Positions 6,454-15,602 are shown, counted from the first letter of the stretch. The stretch: 33,852 bases of DNA from Thiohalobacter sp. (GCA_026984515.1 JALSRZ010000168.1:1-33852); one strand, 5' to 3'. Program-made: numbers and translations. The notes: generated from the sequence alone by a model not told the origin.

Positions 6454-6762
6454 ATGCCCATGTTACACACGGTAAACAAATCGCCTTTTGAGCGTCGCAC
6501 GCTGGACACCGCGTTGCGGCACGCAGTCAAGGGCGCAGCCATCCTGCTGATCGAAGACGGCGTGTACGCCGCATTTGACGGCACCGTGGTTGCCGACAAG
6601 GTCAGGGCCGCACTGGCTGATCACAAGATCTACGTGCTGGGCCCGGACGTGACTGCGCGAGGCATGTCTGAACACCACGTGATCGACGGCCTGGAAGTCG
6701 TTGATTATGGCGGATTCGTGGATCTTGTCACCGAGTACGACAAGGTTCAGTCCTGGTTATAA
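6454..6762 (+). CDS. dsrH: Sulfur relay protein DsrH (TusB-like), without cysteine
   Basis: DsrH, third subunit of DsrEFH, 102 residues, beginning with the family-typical MLHTVNKSPFERRTL and ending VQSWL. The position equivalent to the Cys20 I recall for A. vinosum DsrH is alanine here (LDTALRHA), and the protein has no cysteine anywhere. Work on A. vinosum indicated that DsrE Cys78, not the DsrH cysteine, is essential, so the complex should still function. It lies 16 bases after dsrF. A short hairpin TTTGCA/TGCAAA (6774-6792) sits between dsrH and dsrC. Confidence 0.95.
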   Translation: MPMLHTVNKSPFERRTLDTALRHAVKGAAILLIEDGVYAAFDGTVVADKVRAALADHKIYVLGPDVTARGMSEHHVIDGLEVVDYGGFVDLVTEYDKVQSWL

Positions 6763-6806
6763 ACCGCAATTGATTTGCACTGCAGCTGCAAACGAGGAGA
6801 GCTATC

Positions 6807-7139
6807 ATGGCTATCGAAGTAAATGGAAAAACCCTGGAAGTTGATGAAGAAGGTTACCTGGCTGACCTGAACCAGTGGGAGCCTGAAGTGGCTACCATCA
6901 TGGCCAAGGAAGACGGCAGTGAACTGACCGACGCCCACTGGGAAGTAATCAACTTCCTGCGCGAGTACTACGAGGAGTACCAGATTGCTCCCGCCGTGCG
7001 CGTGCTCACCAAGGCCATCGGCAAAAAGCTTGGCAAGGACAAGGGCAACAGCAAGTACCTGTACGAACTGTTCCCCTACGGTCCTGCAAAACAGGCCTGC
7101 AAGTACGCCGGCCTGCCCAAGCCGACCGGTTGCGTCTGA
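6807..7139 (+). CDS. dsrC: DsrC, sulfur carrier substrate of DsrAB
   Basis: The small sulfur-carrier protein that receives sulfur from DsrEFH, presents it to DsrAB and is recycled by the DsrK subunit of DsrMKJOP. At 110 residues it has the full C-terminal arm KQACKYAGLPKPTGCV. Both redox residues are present, Cys98 (CysB) and penultimate Cys109 (CysA), separated by ten residues, so it is a true DsrC rather than TusE. A GAGGAGAG site precedes the ATG. A nine-base-pair hairpin follows the gene. Its cysteine-free paralogue is encoded at 465-803. Confidence 0.98.
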   Translation: MAIEVNGKTLEVDEEGYLADLNQWEPEVATIMAKEDGSELTDAHWEVINFLREYYEEYQIAPAVRVLTKAIGKKLGKDKGNSKYLYELFPYGPAKQACKYAGLPKPTGCV

Positions 7140-7164
7140 AGGGCAGCACCTGTATGTAGTCGTT

Positions 7165-7187
7165 GTGGGGGAGCCCGCCTCCCCCAC
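7165..7187 (+). other. Strong hairpin between dsrC and dsrM
   Basis: A perfect nine-base-pair stem GTGGGGGAG/CTCCCCCAC with a five-base loop, followed by GCTTTG without a proper U-run. It may protect the 3' end of an abundant dsrC message or act as a partial attenuator in front of the membrane-complex genes. Confidence 0.55.
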
Positions 7188-7221
7188 GCTTTGAACACCC
7201 GTAGCAAAAGGAGAGTGAAGC

Positions 7222-7959
7222 GTGTCTTTAGTGTCGACCCTGTACGTCGGACTGTTTTACGCTGCGACGGTGATCCTTGTGGTCGGCCTCGCCATGCGTA
7301 TCAAAAAGTACGCACAGACCCCTGCTCCTTTGATTATTCCCACCATGCCGGCTCCGCGTACCGAGACCGGCGTGGCCATGCGCATGTTACGCGAAGTGGC
7401 GTTTTTCGAAAGCCTGTTCCGATCCAACAAGTGGATCTGGCTGTTCGGCGTCATGTTCCACTTCGGCATGCTGCTGGTACTGTTACGCCACCTGCGCTAC
7501 TTCACTGAACCCGTCTGGTTCTGGGTGAACTGGGTGCAGCCGTTTGGCAGATATGCCGCTTTCGCCATGCTGGCCGGCCTGCTCGGCCTGTGGGCACGTC
7601 GTTTCCTGGTTGCCCGGGTCCGTTATATCTCCACCCCGTCCGACCACCTGATGCTGGCCCTGCTGGTCGGTATTGCCATGACCGGTATCGGCATGAGCTT
7701 CCTGGTGCACACCGATATTATTTCGGTCAAGGCATTCTTTCTCGGATTGATGCGCTTCTCGCCGCAACCGCTGCCCGGTGACCCCTTGCTACTGGTGCAC
7801 CTGGGCCTGGTCGCGACACTGATGATCATTTTCCCGATCAGCAAACTTTTGCATGCCCCGGGCGTATTCTTCAGCCCGACCCGCAACCAGACCGACAGTT
7901 CCCGCGAACAGCGCCATATCGCGGACTGGGCAAAGGCACTGGAAGCAGGCGAGCGCTAG
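7222..7959 (+). CDS. dsrM: DsrM, haem b membrane subunit of DsrMKJOP
   Basis: An integral membrane cytochrome b related to NarI/HdrE that exchanges electrons with the quinone pool. It has 245 residues with about five to six hydrophobic helices (roughly 5-25, 70-90, 109-129, 141-163, 188-210). Histidines within or beside them (His80, His90, His142, His163, His193) are candidates for haem b ligation. The start is GTG preceded by AAGGAGAG. It is followed 24 bases later by dsrK, its direct partner. Confidence 0.95.
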   Translation: MSLVSTLYVGLFYAATVILVVGLAMRIKKYAQTPAPLIIPTMPAPRTETGVAMRMLREVAFFESLFRSNKWIWLFGVMFHFGMLLVLLRHLRYFTEPVWFWVNWVQPFGRYAAFAMLAGLLGLWARRFLVARVRYISTPSDHLMLALLVGIAMTGIGMSFLVHTDIISVKAFFLGLMRFSPQPLPGDPLLLVHLGLVATLMIIFPISKLLHAPGVFFSPTRNQTDSSREQRHIADWAKALEAGER

Positions 7960-7983
7960 GCACCGGAGCGGAGGATATAAAGC

Positions 7984-9528
7984 GTGGCTGATTTCGACGT
8001 ACCAAAACTGGAAGACTACCTGATTGTCCCCGAGCCCCGGGACAAGGTGACCAATCACCTGGCACCGTTCCTTGCCAAGCCGCCGCACCAGAGCGACCTC
8101 GGTTTCCCTGAGGAACTGGTCGACAACTGGAAAGACGTCGCGATTGCCAAGATGGGTGATCTGCTCGGCAAATACCGATCGCTGCAGGTTTTCCTCGACA
8201 TCTGCGTCCACTGCGGCGCCTGCACGGACAAGTGTCACTACTTCCTGGGCACGACCGATGCCAAGAACATGCCGGTCGCGCGACAGGAACTGCTGCGCAA
8301 GGTGTACCGTCGCTACTTCACCTTTGCGGGCAAGTATTTCCCCAAACTGGTCGGCGCTGTCGACCTGACCGAAGAAGTACTGGACGACTGGTACAGCTAT
8401 TTTCACCAGTGTTCGCAGTGCCGACGCTGTTCGGTATTCTGCCCCTACGGGATCGACACCGCCGAAATCTCCATGGCGGCACGTGAAATCATGGATGCCG
8501 TCGGCAAGGGCCAGAAGTACTGTAACGAAATCATCGCCAAGGTTTTCAAGATCGGCAACAACCTCGGCCTGCCCGAACCGGCACTGGCCGATACGCTGGA
8601 AGGTCTGGAAGAAGACATCGAAGACGATACCGGCGTCAAGGTCCGCCTGCCGCTGGACGAAAAAGGCGCAGATATCCTGCTGATTACCCCCTCCGCCGAC
8701 TTCTTCGCGGAGCCGCACGTGGACGGCCTGATGGGCTACGCCAAGGTATTCCATGAAGCCGGCGTATCCTGGACGCTGAGCTCCAAGGCGTCCGAAGCTG
8801 CCAACTTCGGCATGTTTATCGGCAGTTACGAGAACATGCGCAAACTGGCATTGCGCATTCGTGAGGCTGCCATCGACCTGGGCGTAAAACGCATTGTATT
8901 CGGCGAATGCGGTCATGCCTGGCGCGTAGCCTACAGCTTCCTCAACACACTGGCCGGCCCGTTCGACTTCCTGGACCAGAATTACCCGATCCCGCAGCAT
9001 ATCTGCGAGTTCACCTACGACCTGATCAAGCAGGACAGGCTGCGCTTCAACAAGGAGGAAAACGATCATATGACCGTCACCTTCCACGACTCGTGCAACG
9101 TCGCCCGCGGCGCCGGCATGGGCGGCTACGAAGGCGGTCAGTTCGAGATTCCACGCGCCGTCATCAGGGCTGCGTGCAATAACTACTACGACATGGATGA
9201 CGATACCATCCATGACGCCACCTTCTGCTGCGGCGGCGGTGGTGGTCTGCTGACCGATGACCTGATGGAAATTCGCGTCAAGGGCGCTATGCCCCGCATG
9301 CAGGCACTGAAAAAAGTAACCGAGGAACACGGCGTAACCAACCTCGCGGCCATCTGCGCCATCTGCAAGAGCCAGTTTGCCAAGACACTGCCCTACTTTG
9401 GATTCCGTATGGACCAGATTGTCAGTGTTCACCAGCTGGTCAGCAACGCCCTCGTGATGAAGGGATCCGAGCAGGAAGCGGAACTCGACGGCAGCGCCGA
9501 GGAAGCGGGCGAAGCCGAGACGGCATAA
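7984..9528 (+). CDS. dsrK: DsrK, HdrD-like iron-sulfur subunit of DsrMKJOP
   Basis: Cytoplasmic catalytic subunit of DsrMKJOP, related to heterodisulfide reductase HdrD and thought to act on the DsrC disulfide/trisulfide. The 514-residue protein has two [4Fe-4S] motifs, CVHCGACTDKC (Cys74-84) and CSQCRRCSVFCP (Cys143-153). A C-terminal CCG domain follows with DSCN, FCCGGGGG and AICAICK, which supply ligands for the unusual noncubane cluster. The C-terminal tail is acidic (EAELDGSAEEAGEAE). GTG start with GGAGG upstream. Confidence 0.97.
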   Translation: MADFDVPKLEDYLIVPEPRDKVTNHLAPFLAKPPHQSDLGFPEELVDNWKDVAIAKMGDLLGKYRSLQVFLDICVHCGACTDKCHYFLGTTDAKNMPVARQELLRKVYRRYFTFAGKYFPKLVGAVDLTEEVLDDWYSYFHQCSQCRRCSVFCPYGIDTAEISMAAREIMDAVGKGQKYCNEIIAKVFKIGNNLGLPEPALADTLEGLEEDIEDDTGVKVRLPLDEKGADILLITPSADFFAEPHVDGLMGYAKVFHEAGVSWTLSSKASEAANFGMFIGSYENMRKLALRIREAAIDLGVKRIVFGECGHAWRVAYSFLNTLAGPFDFLDQNYPIPQHICEFTYDLIKQDRLRFNKEENDHMTVTFHDSCNVARGAGMGGYEGGQFEIPRAVIRAACNNYYDMDDDTIHDATFCCGGGGGLLTDDLMEIRVKGAMPRMQALKKVTEEHGVTNLAAICAICKSQFAKTLPYFGFRMDQIVSVHQLVSNALVMKGSEQEAELDGSAEEAGEAETA

Positions 9529-9558
9529 CCGGACTAATTGTTTATCGTATTGCAACAT

Positions 9559-9577
9559 TGAACCCCGCAGGGGTTCA
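9559..9577 (+). other. Hairpin between dsrK and dsrL
   Basis: TGAACCCC and GGGGTTCA form a perfect eight-base-pair stem with a GCA loop just before the dsrL ribosome-binding site (AGGAGAA). No U-run follows, so this is probably an RNA stability or processing element. Confidence 0.5.
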
Positions 9578-9595
9578 GATAACAGGAGAACAGGC

Positions 9596-11542
9596 ATGGC
9601 TACTTCTCGCGACGACAAGAAATTAACGTTTCGCAAGTTTGAAGACGGTGATAGCAAGTGGGACCGCTGGAATGACGCTATTTTCGAGGGCGATCACTCC
9701 CACAAGTGTCCGACCTACGTACACCGCACCCCGCCGTGCCAGGGCAGCTGCCCGTCCGGTGAAGACATCCGCGGCTGGCTGGATATTGTCCGTGGCATAG
9801 AGCACCCGCCGGAAGGCATCAGCATGCAGGAATACGCATTCCGCCGCTCTACCGACGCCAACCCCTTCCCGGCCATGATGGGCCGCGTTTGCCCGGCACC
9901 TTGCCAGGACGGCTGTAACCGCAACGAGGTCGAGGATTTTGTCGGCATCAACGCCGTCGAGCAGTACATCGGTGACGCTGCTTTCAAGGAAGGCTTCAAA
10001 TTTGAAACCGGCGCAGCACTGACCGGCAAGAAAGTCGCCATCATCGGCGGCGGCCCGGCCGGCATGGCCGCAGCGTACCAGCTGCGCCGTCGCGGCATTG
10101 CCTCCACGATCTTCGATGACCACGACCAGCTCGGCGGCATGATGCGCTACGGCATCCCTAACTACCGTATCCCGCGCGACGAGCTGGACCGTGAATGCGA
10201 GCGCATCCTGGAGATGGGCGACATCGAGTTCAAGGCCAACACCCGCGTTGGTCGCGATATTTCCGTCGATGACCTTGACAAGGAATATGATGCCGTACTG
10301 TGGGCCCTGGGCTGCTGGATCGGCCGTGGCCTGCCGCTGGAAGGCTGGGAAGAAACTCCGAACTGCGTCTCCGCCGTCAAGTTCCTGGAACAGTTCAACA
10401 AGGGCAAGATGCACTACACCGCCAACCGGATCGTCTGTGTGGGTGGTGGTGATACCTCGATCGACGTGGTCTCCGTGTCCCGTCGCATCGGTACGCTGAA
10501 AGACTACAACGAAAAACCCGAAGCCGCGGTAAACGGTGAGATCGAGCAGGAAGATGTCGATCTTTCCCTGAAGAAGGCCTGTGACAACGTCACCCTGACC
10601 GCCCTGTTCCCGCGCGACCAGATGACGGCAGCCGAACACGAAGTGAACGATGCCATTACCGAAGGCGTGGACATCCTGAACGAGGTCATGCCGGTCGAGA
10701 TCATCCGCGATGCAGACGGCCGCGCCACTGCCCTGAAACTGGTCGATGCCAAATGGGAAGGTAACGGACCGGTCGCGATCGAAGGTGGCAAGGAATACAC
10801 CATTGAGTGTGACCTGATCGTATCCGCCATCGGCCAGGGCGGTGACATGAGCGGTCTGGAAGACTACGCCAACGAGCGTAACCTGATCGATGCCGACAAG
10901 TACTACCAGGTTCCGAAGCGTCCCGGTCATTTCGTGGCCGGCGACATCGTACGCCCGCACCTGCTGACGACCGCCATCGGCCAGGGCTCCATCGCGGCTG
11001 AGTCGATCGATAATTACCTCAAACACGCTGAACTGAAAAAGCGCCCCAAGGTCGACAAGCATCACTTCTCGCTGCTGGACAAGATGAAGGAGGCCGGGCT
11101 TGAACCGGAACCCTACACCGTCGGTGAAACCCGCGGCACCAGCGAACAGAAGTTTGCCATTCACAACTTCGAGGACCGCTCCAAGCAGGAAATCATCACT
11201 GCTGACAAACTGTTCCTGGGCCACTTCGAATACACCGATCGCGTACTGCGCAGCGAAGATGTGCCGGATGCCGAACACGTACTTGGTCATTTCGAGGAAC
11301 GCATGGCCGGCTACAGTGACGAACAGGCGATCGAGGAAGCCGGTCGCTGCATGAGCTGCGGCATGTGCTTCGAATGTGACAACTGCGTCATCTTCTGTCC
11401 GCAGGACGCCGTGTTCCGCGTCAAGAAGAGCGAGGCCACTACCGGCCGTTACGTGGATACCGACTATACCCGCTGTGTCGGTTGTCACATCTGTGCGGAT
11501 GTCTGCCCCACCGGCTACATCGACATGGCACTTGGTGAATAA
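9596..11542 (+). CDS. dsrL: DsrL, iron-sulfur flavoprotein NAD(P)H:acceptor oxidoreductase
   Basis: Cytoplasmic partner of DsrAB in sulfur oxidisers, related to the small subunit of glutamate synthase (GltD), linking sulfite formation to NAD(P). In order: an N-terminal cysteine-rich [4Fe-4S] region (Cys38, 48, 52 and 99, 103, 107), FAD-binding GGGPAG (151-156), NAD(P)-binding GGGDTS (283-288), a linker with the second FAD segment around GHFVAGD (444-450), and a C-terminal two-cluster ferredoxin domain (Cys585-601 and Cys627-637). The 648-residue length fits the A. vinosum-type protein. It is diagnostic of oxidative or reversible rather than classic sulfate-reducing dsr operons. AGGAGAA precedes the ATG. 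Confidence 0.97.
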   Translation: MATSRDDKKLTFRKFEDGDSKWDRWNDAIFEGDHSHKCPTYVHRTPPCQGSCPSGEDIRGWLDIVRGIEHPPEGISMQEYAFRRSTDANPFPAMMGRVCPAPCQDGCNRNEVEDFVGINAVEQYIGDAAFKEGFKFETGAALTGKKVAIIGGGPAGMAAAYQLRRRGIASTIFDDHDQLGGMMRYGIPNYRIPRDELDRECERILEMGDIEFKANTRVGRDISVDDLDKEYDAVLWALGCWIGRGLPLEGWEETPNCVSAVKFLEQFNKGKMHYTANRIVCVGGGDTSIDVVSVSRRIGTLKDYNEKPEAAVNGEIEQEDVDLSLKKACDNVTLTALFPRDQMTAAEHEVNDAITEGVDILNEVMPVEIIRDADGRATALKLVDAKWEGNGPVAIEGGKEYTIECDLIVSAIGQGGDMSGLEDYANERNLIDADKYYQVPKRPGHFVAGDIVRPHLLTTAIGQGSIAAESIDNYLKHAELKKRPKVDKHHFSLLDKMKEAGLEPEPYTVGETRGTSEQKFAIHNFEDRSKQEIITADKLFLGHFEYTDRVLRSEDVPDAEHVLGHFEERMAGYSDEQAIEEAGRCMSCGMCFECDNCVIFCPQDAVFRVKKSEATTGRYVDTDYTRCVGCHICADVCPTGYIDMALGE

Positions 11543-11557
11543 CGGAGTCTGCCGACA

Positions 11558-12073
11558 ATGACCTACGCAATGGTGGCACGCCGCGTTTCCGGGTTACTGC
11601 TTTCCGCCCTGCTGTTGCTGCCACTGGCAGTTTCAGCAGAAGATGCAGAGGCAGAAAACCTGCCATTCTCCGACCTGACCATGACAGAACCGGAACGACA
11701 CGTCAGCGCCACAGAGGAGTGTGTCGCGCCGGAAGCCGTTATGCGCCGCAACCACATGAAGTTTATCCTGCACCAGCGTGATGACACTATGCACAGGGGC
11801 ATACGCACCCGTCGCTATTCACTGGAGGAATGCGTTAACTGCCACGCGGCAAAAAATGAACAGGGAGAGTATATACCGGTGAATGCGGAGAACCAGTTCT
11901 GCTCCAGTTGCCACACCTACGCAGCGGTCAATATAGACTGCTTCCAGTGCCATGCCACCAAACCGGTACGTGCATCCAGACTGAACGGTCGTAGTGCCAG
12001 TGCCGCGCACCCGTCCGGTGGCCCGGGTAACGCGCCACACCCCTTTCTTGTTTCGGAGGGTAACGCCCAATGA
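11558..12073 (+). CDS. dsrJ: DsrJ, periplasmic trihaem cytochrome c
   Basis: Periplasmic cytochrome subunit of DsrMKJOP. A Sec-type signal peptide or membrane anchor (SGLLLSALLLLPLAVSA, cleavage possible after residue 27) is followed by three CXXCH haem sites at 92-96, 115-119 and 128-132. Cys55 in EECVAP corresponds to the unusual cysteine haem ligand known for DsrJ. At 171 residues the C-terminal tail is slightly long and rich in Ser, Gly and Pro. The stop overlaps the dsrO start (ATGA), indicating translational coupling. Confidence 0.96.
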   Translation: MTYAMVARRVSGLLLSALLLLPLAVSAEDAEAENLPFSDLTMTEPERHVSATEECVAPEAVMRRNHMKFILHQRDDTMHRGIRTRRYSLEECVNCHAAKNEQGEYIPVNAENQFCSSCHTYAAVNIDCFQCHATKPVRASRLNGRSASAAHPSGGPGNAPHPFLVSEGNAQ

Positions 12074-12828
12074 GCGATACCAGTAACAGGATCGATTCCG
12101 CTCGCCGCGCATTCCTGAACAAGGCCGGCGCCGCCGCCGGTGCCGCTGCAATCGCGCCGGGAGTGTTCCTGACCACCCCGGCGGTTGCCAGGCCAGCCGA
12201 CCAGCCGGTAAGCAGCGAGAAGCGCTGGGGCATTCTGGTGGATACCAACAAATGCGCCAGTAACTGTGATGCCTGCGTTACTGCCTGCAAGGATGAAAAC
12301 GGCTGGGGTTCTACCGAGCACCACTCCAGCCAGGAACAGCAGTCGCAATGGATTCGCAAGGTAGAGATACGCAACAGGTCCACCGGTTTTGTCGCCACGC
12401 TGCCCCTGATGTGCCAGCACTGCGAACACCCGCCCTGCGTCGATGTGTGCCCGACCGGTGCCTCATTCAAACGCGCAGACGGTATCGTGCTGGTCGACAA
12501 GCACATCTGTATCGGCTGCCGTTACTGCATGATGGCCTGCCCCTACAAGGCCCGCAGTTTTATCCACGAAGACCTGGAAGACCAGCTGCCATGGGCGCCA
12601 CGCGGCAAGGGAACGGTCGAGTCCTGCACCCTGTGCGTACAACGTGTCGACAACGACGGCACACCGGCCTGCGTCGAAGCCTGTAGCGCGGAAAACCATA
12701 ACGCGCTGGTCTTCGGTAACCTGAACGACGAAAACAGCGACATCTCCCGTGAACTGGCGCGGGCGGAAAGCATCGAACTGCGCGCTGATCTTGCACTGAA
12801 CACCGGCGTACGCTACCGCGGTATCTGA
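12070..12828 (+). CDS. dsrO: DsrO, Tat-exported periplasmic ferredoxin-like subunit
   Basis: Periplasmic iron-sulfur subunit that wires DsrJ to DsrP. The N-terminus carries a twin-arginine signal (SARRAFLNKAG, Arg12-Arg13) followed by an alanine-rich hydrophobic stretch and a likely cleavage after residue 40. Sixteen cysteines are arranged in four groups (Cys62-73, Cys115-127, Cys147-157, Cys186-205), enough for four [4Fe-4S] clusters as in HmcB/NrfC-like proteins. Length 252 is normal. It overlaps dsrJ by four bases and precedes dsrP by 28. Confidence 0.96.
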   Translation: MSDTSNRIDSARRAFLNKAGAAAGAAAIAPGVFLTTPAVARPADQPVSSEKRWGILVDTNKCASNCDACVTACKDENGWGSTEHHSSQEQQSQWIRKVEIRNRSTGFVATLPLMCQHCEHPPCVDVCPTGASFKRADGIVLVDKHICIGCRYCMMACPYKARSFIHEDLEDQLPWAPRGKGTVESCTLCVQRVDNDGTPACVEACSAENHNALVFGNLNDENSDISRELARAESIELRADLALNTGVRYRGI

Positions 12829-12856
12829 ACCCTCAACGAGACTGGCAAACTGACCC

Positions 12857-14074
12857 ATGAAACTAGCGCCGAACTATCGTGAAATTGAAGGTAAAAGCAC
12901 CGGATTCCGGGTGCTGCTTGGTGGACTTGGCCTGCTGGCCGCCCTCGCCTTTGGTGCATTCCTGTACATGGAGCACTCGGGCCACTATGTAACCGGCATG
13001 ACCAACCAGATCGTCTGGGGTATGCCCCATGTGTTTGCCATATTCCTGATTGTGGCCGCCTCGGGCGCACTGAATGTGGCCTCGATTGGTACCGTGTTCG
13101 GCAAGTCGCTGTACAAGCCGCTGGGTCGTCTGTCCGGCCTGCTGGCCATCGCCCTGCTGCTGGGCGGCCTGATGGTGCTGGTGCTCGATCTGGGCCACCC
13201 CGACCGGCTGATCGTGGCCATGACCTACTACAATTTCAAATCCATCTTCGCCTGGAACATTATCCTCTATAACGGGTTCCTGGCCGTCACCATCGTGTAC
13301 CTTTGGTTCATGATGGAACGCAAGATGAACAGATACTACCGGGCCGCCGGTACCGTTGCCTTCGTCTGGCGCCTGATTCTCACCACCGGTACCGGTTCGA
13401 TCTTCGGCTGGCTGGTGGCGCGCTCAGCCTATGACATGGCCATGCTGGCACCCATGTTCATCATCATGTCCTTCGCCTTCGGGCTGGCAATCTTCATACT
13501 GGTGCTGATGGCTGCCTACAGCTGGACCGGACGTCCGCTCGGGGACGCGGTCCTGTTCCGCCTGAAAAACCTGCTGGGAGTCTTCATCGCCGCGGTACTG
13601 TATTTCGTCATGGTGTACCACCTCAGCAACCTGTACGCTACCGAACACCACGGCGTGGAGCGCTTCATACTGATGGACGGCGGCATCTACACCCAGCTGT
13701 TCTGGATCGTACAGATTCTCATCGGCAGCCTGCTGCCGCTGGCCATGGTCTATCACCCGACCATTGGCAAGTCACGACCGGCCATTGCCACTGCCAGCCT
13801 GCTGGTCATCATCGGCGGCATGGCCCAGGTATACGTACTGCTGATCGGCGGCCAGGCCTATCCGCTGGAAATATTCCCGGGCTATGAAGTCACCAGCTCT
13901 TTCCACGACGGCGTCGTGAACAGCTACAGCCCGTCGATCTGGGAAATCACCCTGGGTGTCGGTGGCGTTGCCGTTGCGTTACTGGTGGTGACAATCGCGA
14001 TCCGCGTGTTGCGCTTTTTACCGGTATCCCTCGCGGACGACGCCGTGGACCCGCACGCTGCCAAAGCAGACTGA
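12857..14074 (+). CDS. dsrP: DsrP, NrfD-like quinone-interacting membrane subunit
   Basis: Polytopic inner-membrane protein of the NrfD/PsrC family, 405 residues with about ten hydrophobic segments (first near 18-38, then 49-72 and 92-111). The VLDLGHPDR motif (109-117) is typical of the family. It takes or gives electrons to the quinone pool on behalf of DsrO and DsrJ. It is the last structural gene of the main dsr transcript, and a terminator-like hairpin follows. Confidence 0.96.
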   Translation: MKLAPNYREIEGKSTGFRVLLGGLGLLAALAFGAFLYMEHSGHYVTGMTNQIVWGMPHVFAIFLIVAASGALNVASIGTVFGKSLYKPLGRLSGLLAIALLLGGLMVLVLDLGHPDRLIVAMTYYNFKSIFAWNIILYNGFLAVTIVYLWFMMERKMNRYYRAAGTVAFVWRLILTTGTGSIFGWLVARSAYDMAMLAPMFIIMSFAFGLAIFILVLMAAYSWTGRPLGDAVLFRLKNLLGVFIAAVLYFVMVYHLSNLYATEHHGVERFILMDGGIYTQLFWIVQILIGSLLPLAMVYHPTIGKSRPAIATASLLVIIGGMAQVYVLLIGGQAYPLEIFPGYEVTSSFHDGVVNSYSPSIWEITLGVGGVAVALLVVTIAIRVLRFLPVSLADDAVDPHAAKAD

Positions 14075-14103
14075 GCAGCGCTTCAGATTTCCTGAATGGC
14101 ACG

Positions 14104-14135
14104 GCCGGCAGTGGACAGCTGCCGGCTTTCTGTTT
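14104..14135 (+). terminator. Likely rho-independent terminator after dsrP
   Basis: GCCGGCAG (14104-14111) and CTGCCGGC (14119-14126) form a perfect eight-base-pair stem with a seven-base loop, followed by TTTCTGTTT. It is probably leaky or partial, because dsrN and dsrR continue on the same strand with no obvious new promoter in the 100-base gap. Confidence 0.65.
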
Positions 14136-14174
14136 CCCGCCGCCGTGTTTGTCACGTGCATAGAGCACTAGCGC

Positions 14175-15602
14175 ATGTCACAGATATTCATTTCCGCCGC
14201 ACACAAGTCATCCGGTAAAACCACGGTTACGCTGGGCCTGTGTGCCGCGCTGCGCGCACTTGGCATTGAGGTAAGCCCCTTCAAGAAAGGCCCTGACTAC
14301 ATCGACCCGATGTGGCTGGGGCGTGCCGCCGGCCACGCCTGCCACAACCTGGATTTCCACACCATGGGCAGCGACGAGATCCGGGATACCGTTGGCTACT
14401 ATGCCGCCGAAGCCGATATCAGCATTATCGAGGGCAACAAGGGGCTGTATGACGGCCTGGATCTGGATGGCAGCAACAGTAATGCTGCCCTTGCCAAGCT
14501 GCTCGGCGCGCCGGTAGTGCTGGTGCTGGATGCCCGTGGCATGACGCGTGGCATCGCACCGCTTATCCTCGGCTACCAGGCCTTCGATCCGGAAATCCGC
14601 ATTGCCGGAGTCATACTCAACCAGCTGGGCGGCAGCCGCCACGAAGCCAAGCTGCGCGCTGTCATCGAACATTACACCGACGTCCCGGTGCTCGGCGCGG
14701 TCGCAAAGAACCACGGCCTGCAGATACTGGAACGACACCTGGGCCTGGTTCCCAGCAACGAGCAGGACAATGCGACGCAACAGGTCAGGGCCATCGGTGA
14801 CGCCATTGCCGAACAGGTTGATCTGGACGCTGTGCTGGAAATCGCCAGGACAGCGCCGCTGCCTGCCGCACCGGACGTTTCTCCCTTCGCGATCGACCCG
14901 CTGCCACAGGCCCTGCGTATCGGGGTCGCCAGGGACGAGGCGTTTGGCTTTTACTATCCCGGCGACCTGGACGCCATGCAACAGGCCGGTGCCGAACTGG
15001 TCGAAATCGACATGCTGCGTAACCCTTCCCTGCCGGACATCGATGGCCTGGTCATCGGCGGCGGCTTCCCGGAAAGCTGCATGGAAGCATTGCAGGCCAA
15101 CGATTCGCTGCGGCACGCGATCAGAAATGCCATCGAGGCCGGTTTACCGGTCTATGCCGAGTGTGGCGGTCTCATGTACCTCGCCCGCACCCTGACCTGG
15201 AAAGGCAAAACCTGCTCGATGGCAGGCGTCATTCCCGCCGATGCAGTCATGCATGATCGCCCCCAGGGCCGTGGTTATGTACGCCTGGAAACGACCTCCG
15301 CTTTCCCCTGGGCCGTGGCTTCCGGACAGGAGGTGGCTGCCCACGAGTTTCATTACTCTGCGCTGGAGCAAGCCGCTTCCCTGGAACATTATGCATTCAG
15401 GGTGCTGCGCGGAACCGGGCTGGACGGAGAACACGACGGCTACCTGTACAAAAATCTGCTGGCCTGTTACAGCCACCAGCGCAGCACTCGCAGCAACCCC
15501 TGGACACAGCATTTCCTGGCGTTTGTCGCACAGTGCAAATCGACTGCGCGCGCACTGGACAGCGCTGCCAACCAACTCACAAGCGAGGACAAAACAACAT
15601 GA
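14175..15602 (+). CDS. dsrN: DsrN, sirohaem amidase (CobB/CbiA-like)
   Basis: A 475-residue glutamine-dependent amidase related to cobyrinic acid a,c-diamide synthase; DsrN makes the sirohaem amide used by DsrAB. The N-terminal P-loop domain has AAHKSSGKTT (8-17) and KKGPDYIDPMW. The C-terminal triad glutamine amidotransferase domain has GLVIGGGFPE and the nucleophile Cys330 in YAECGG. Assignment as DsrN rather than CobB rests on location after dsrP and the following dsrR. The stop overlaps the dsrR ATG (ATGA). Confidence 0.93.
   Translation: MSQIFISAAHKSSGKTTVTLGLCAALRALGIEVSPFKKGPDYIDPMWLGRAAGHACHNLDFHTMGSDEIRDTVGYYAAEADISIIEGNKGLYDGLDLDGSNSNAALAKLLGAPVVLVLDARGMTRGIAPLILGYQAFDPEIRIAGVILNQLGGSRHEAKLRAVIEHYTDVPVLGAVAKNHGLQILERHLGLVPSNEQDNATQQVRAIGDAIAEQVDLDAVLEIARTAPLPAAPDVSPFAIDPLPQALRIGVARDEAFGFYYPGDLDAMQQAGAELVEIDMLRNPSLPDIDGLVIGGGFPESCMEALQANDSLRHAIRNAIEAGLPVYAECGGLMYLARTLTWKGKTCSMAGVIPADAVMHDRPQGRGYVRLETTSAFPWAVASGQEVAAHEFHYSALEQAASLEHYAFRVLRGTGLDGEHDGYLYKNLLACYSHQRSTRSNPWTQHFLAFVAQCKSTARALDSAANQLTSEDKTT

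Noticed and set aside
7789-9657. A 622-codon minus-strand frame across dsrK
   Set aside because: Antisense shadow caused by high GC and codon bias; composition is rich in Val, Gly, His and Gln as expected of such shadows.
9623-11488. A 621-codon minus-strand frame across dsrL
   Set aside because: Same reason; dsrL has complete cofactor motifs on the plus strand.
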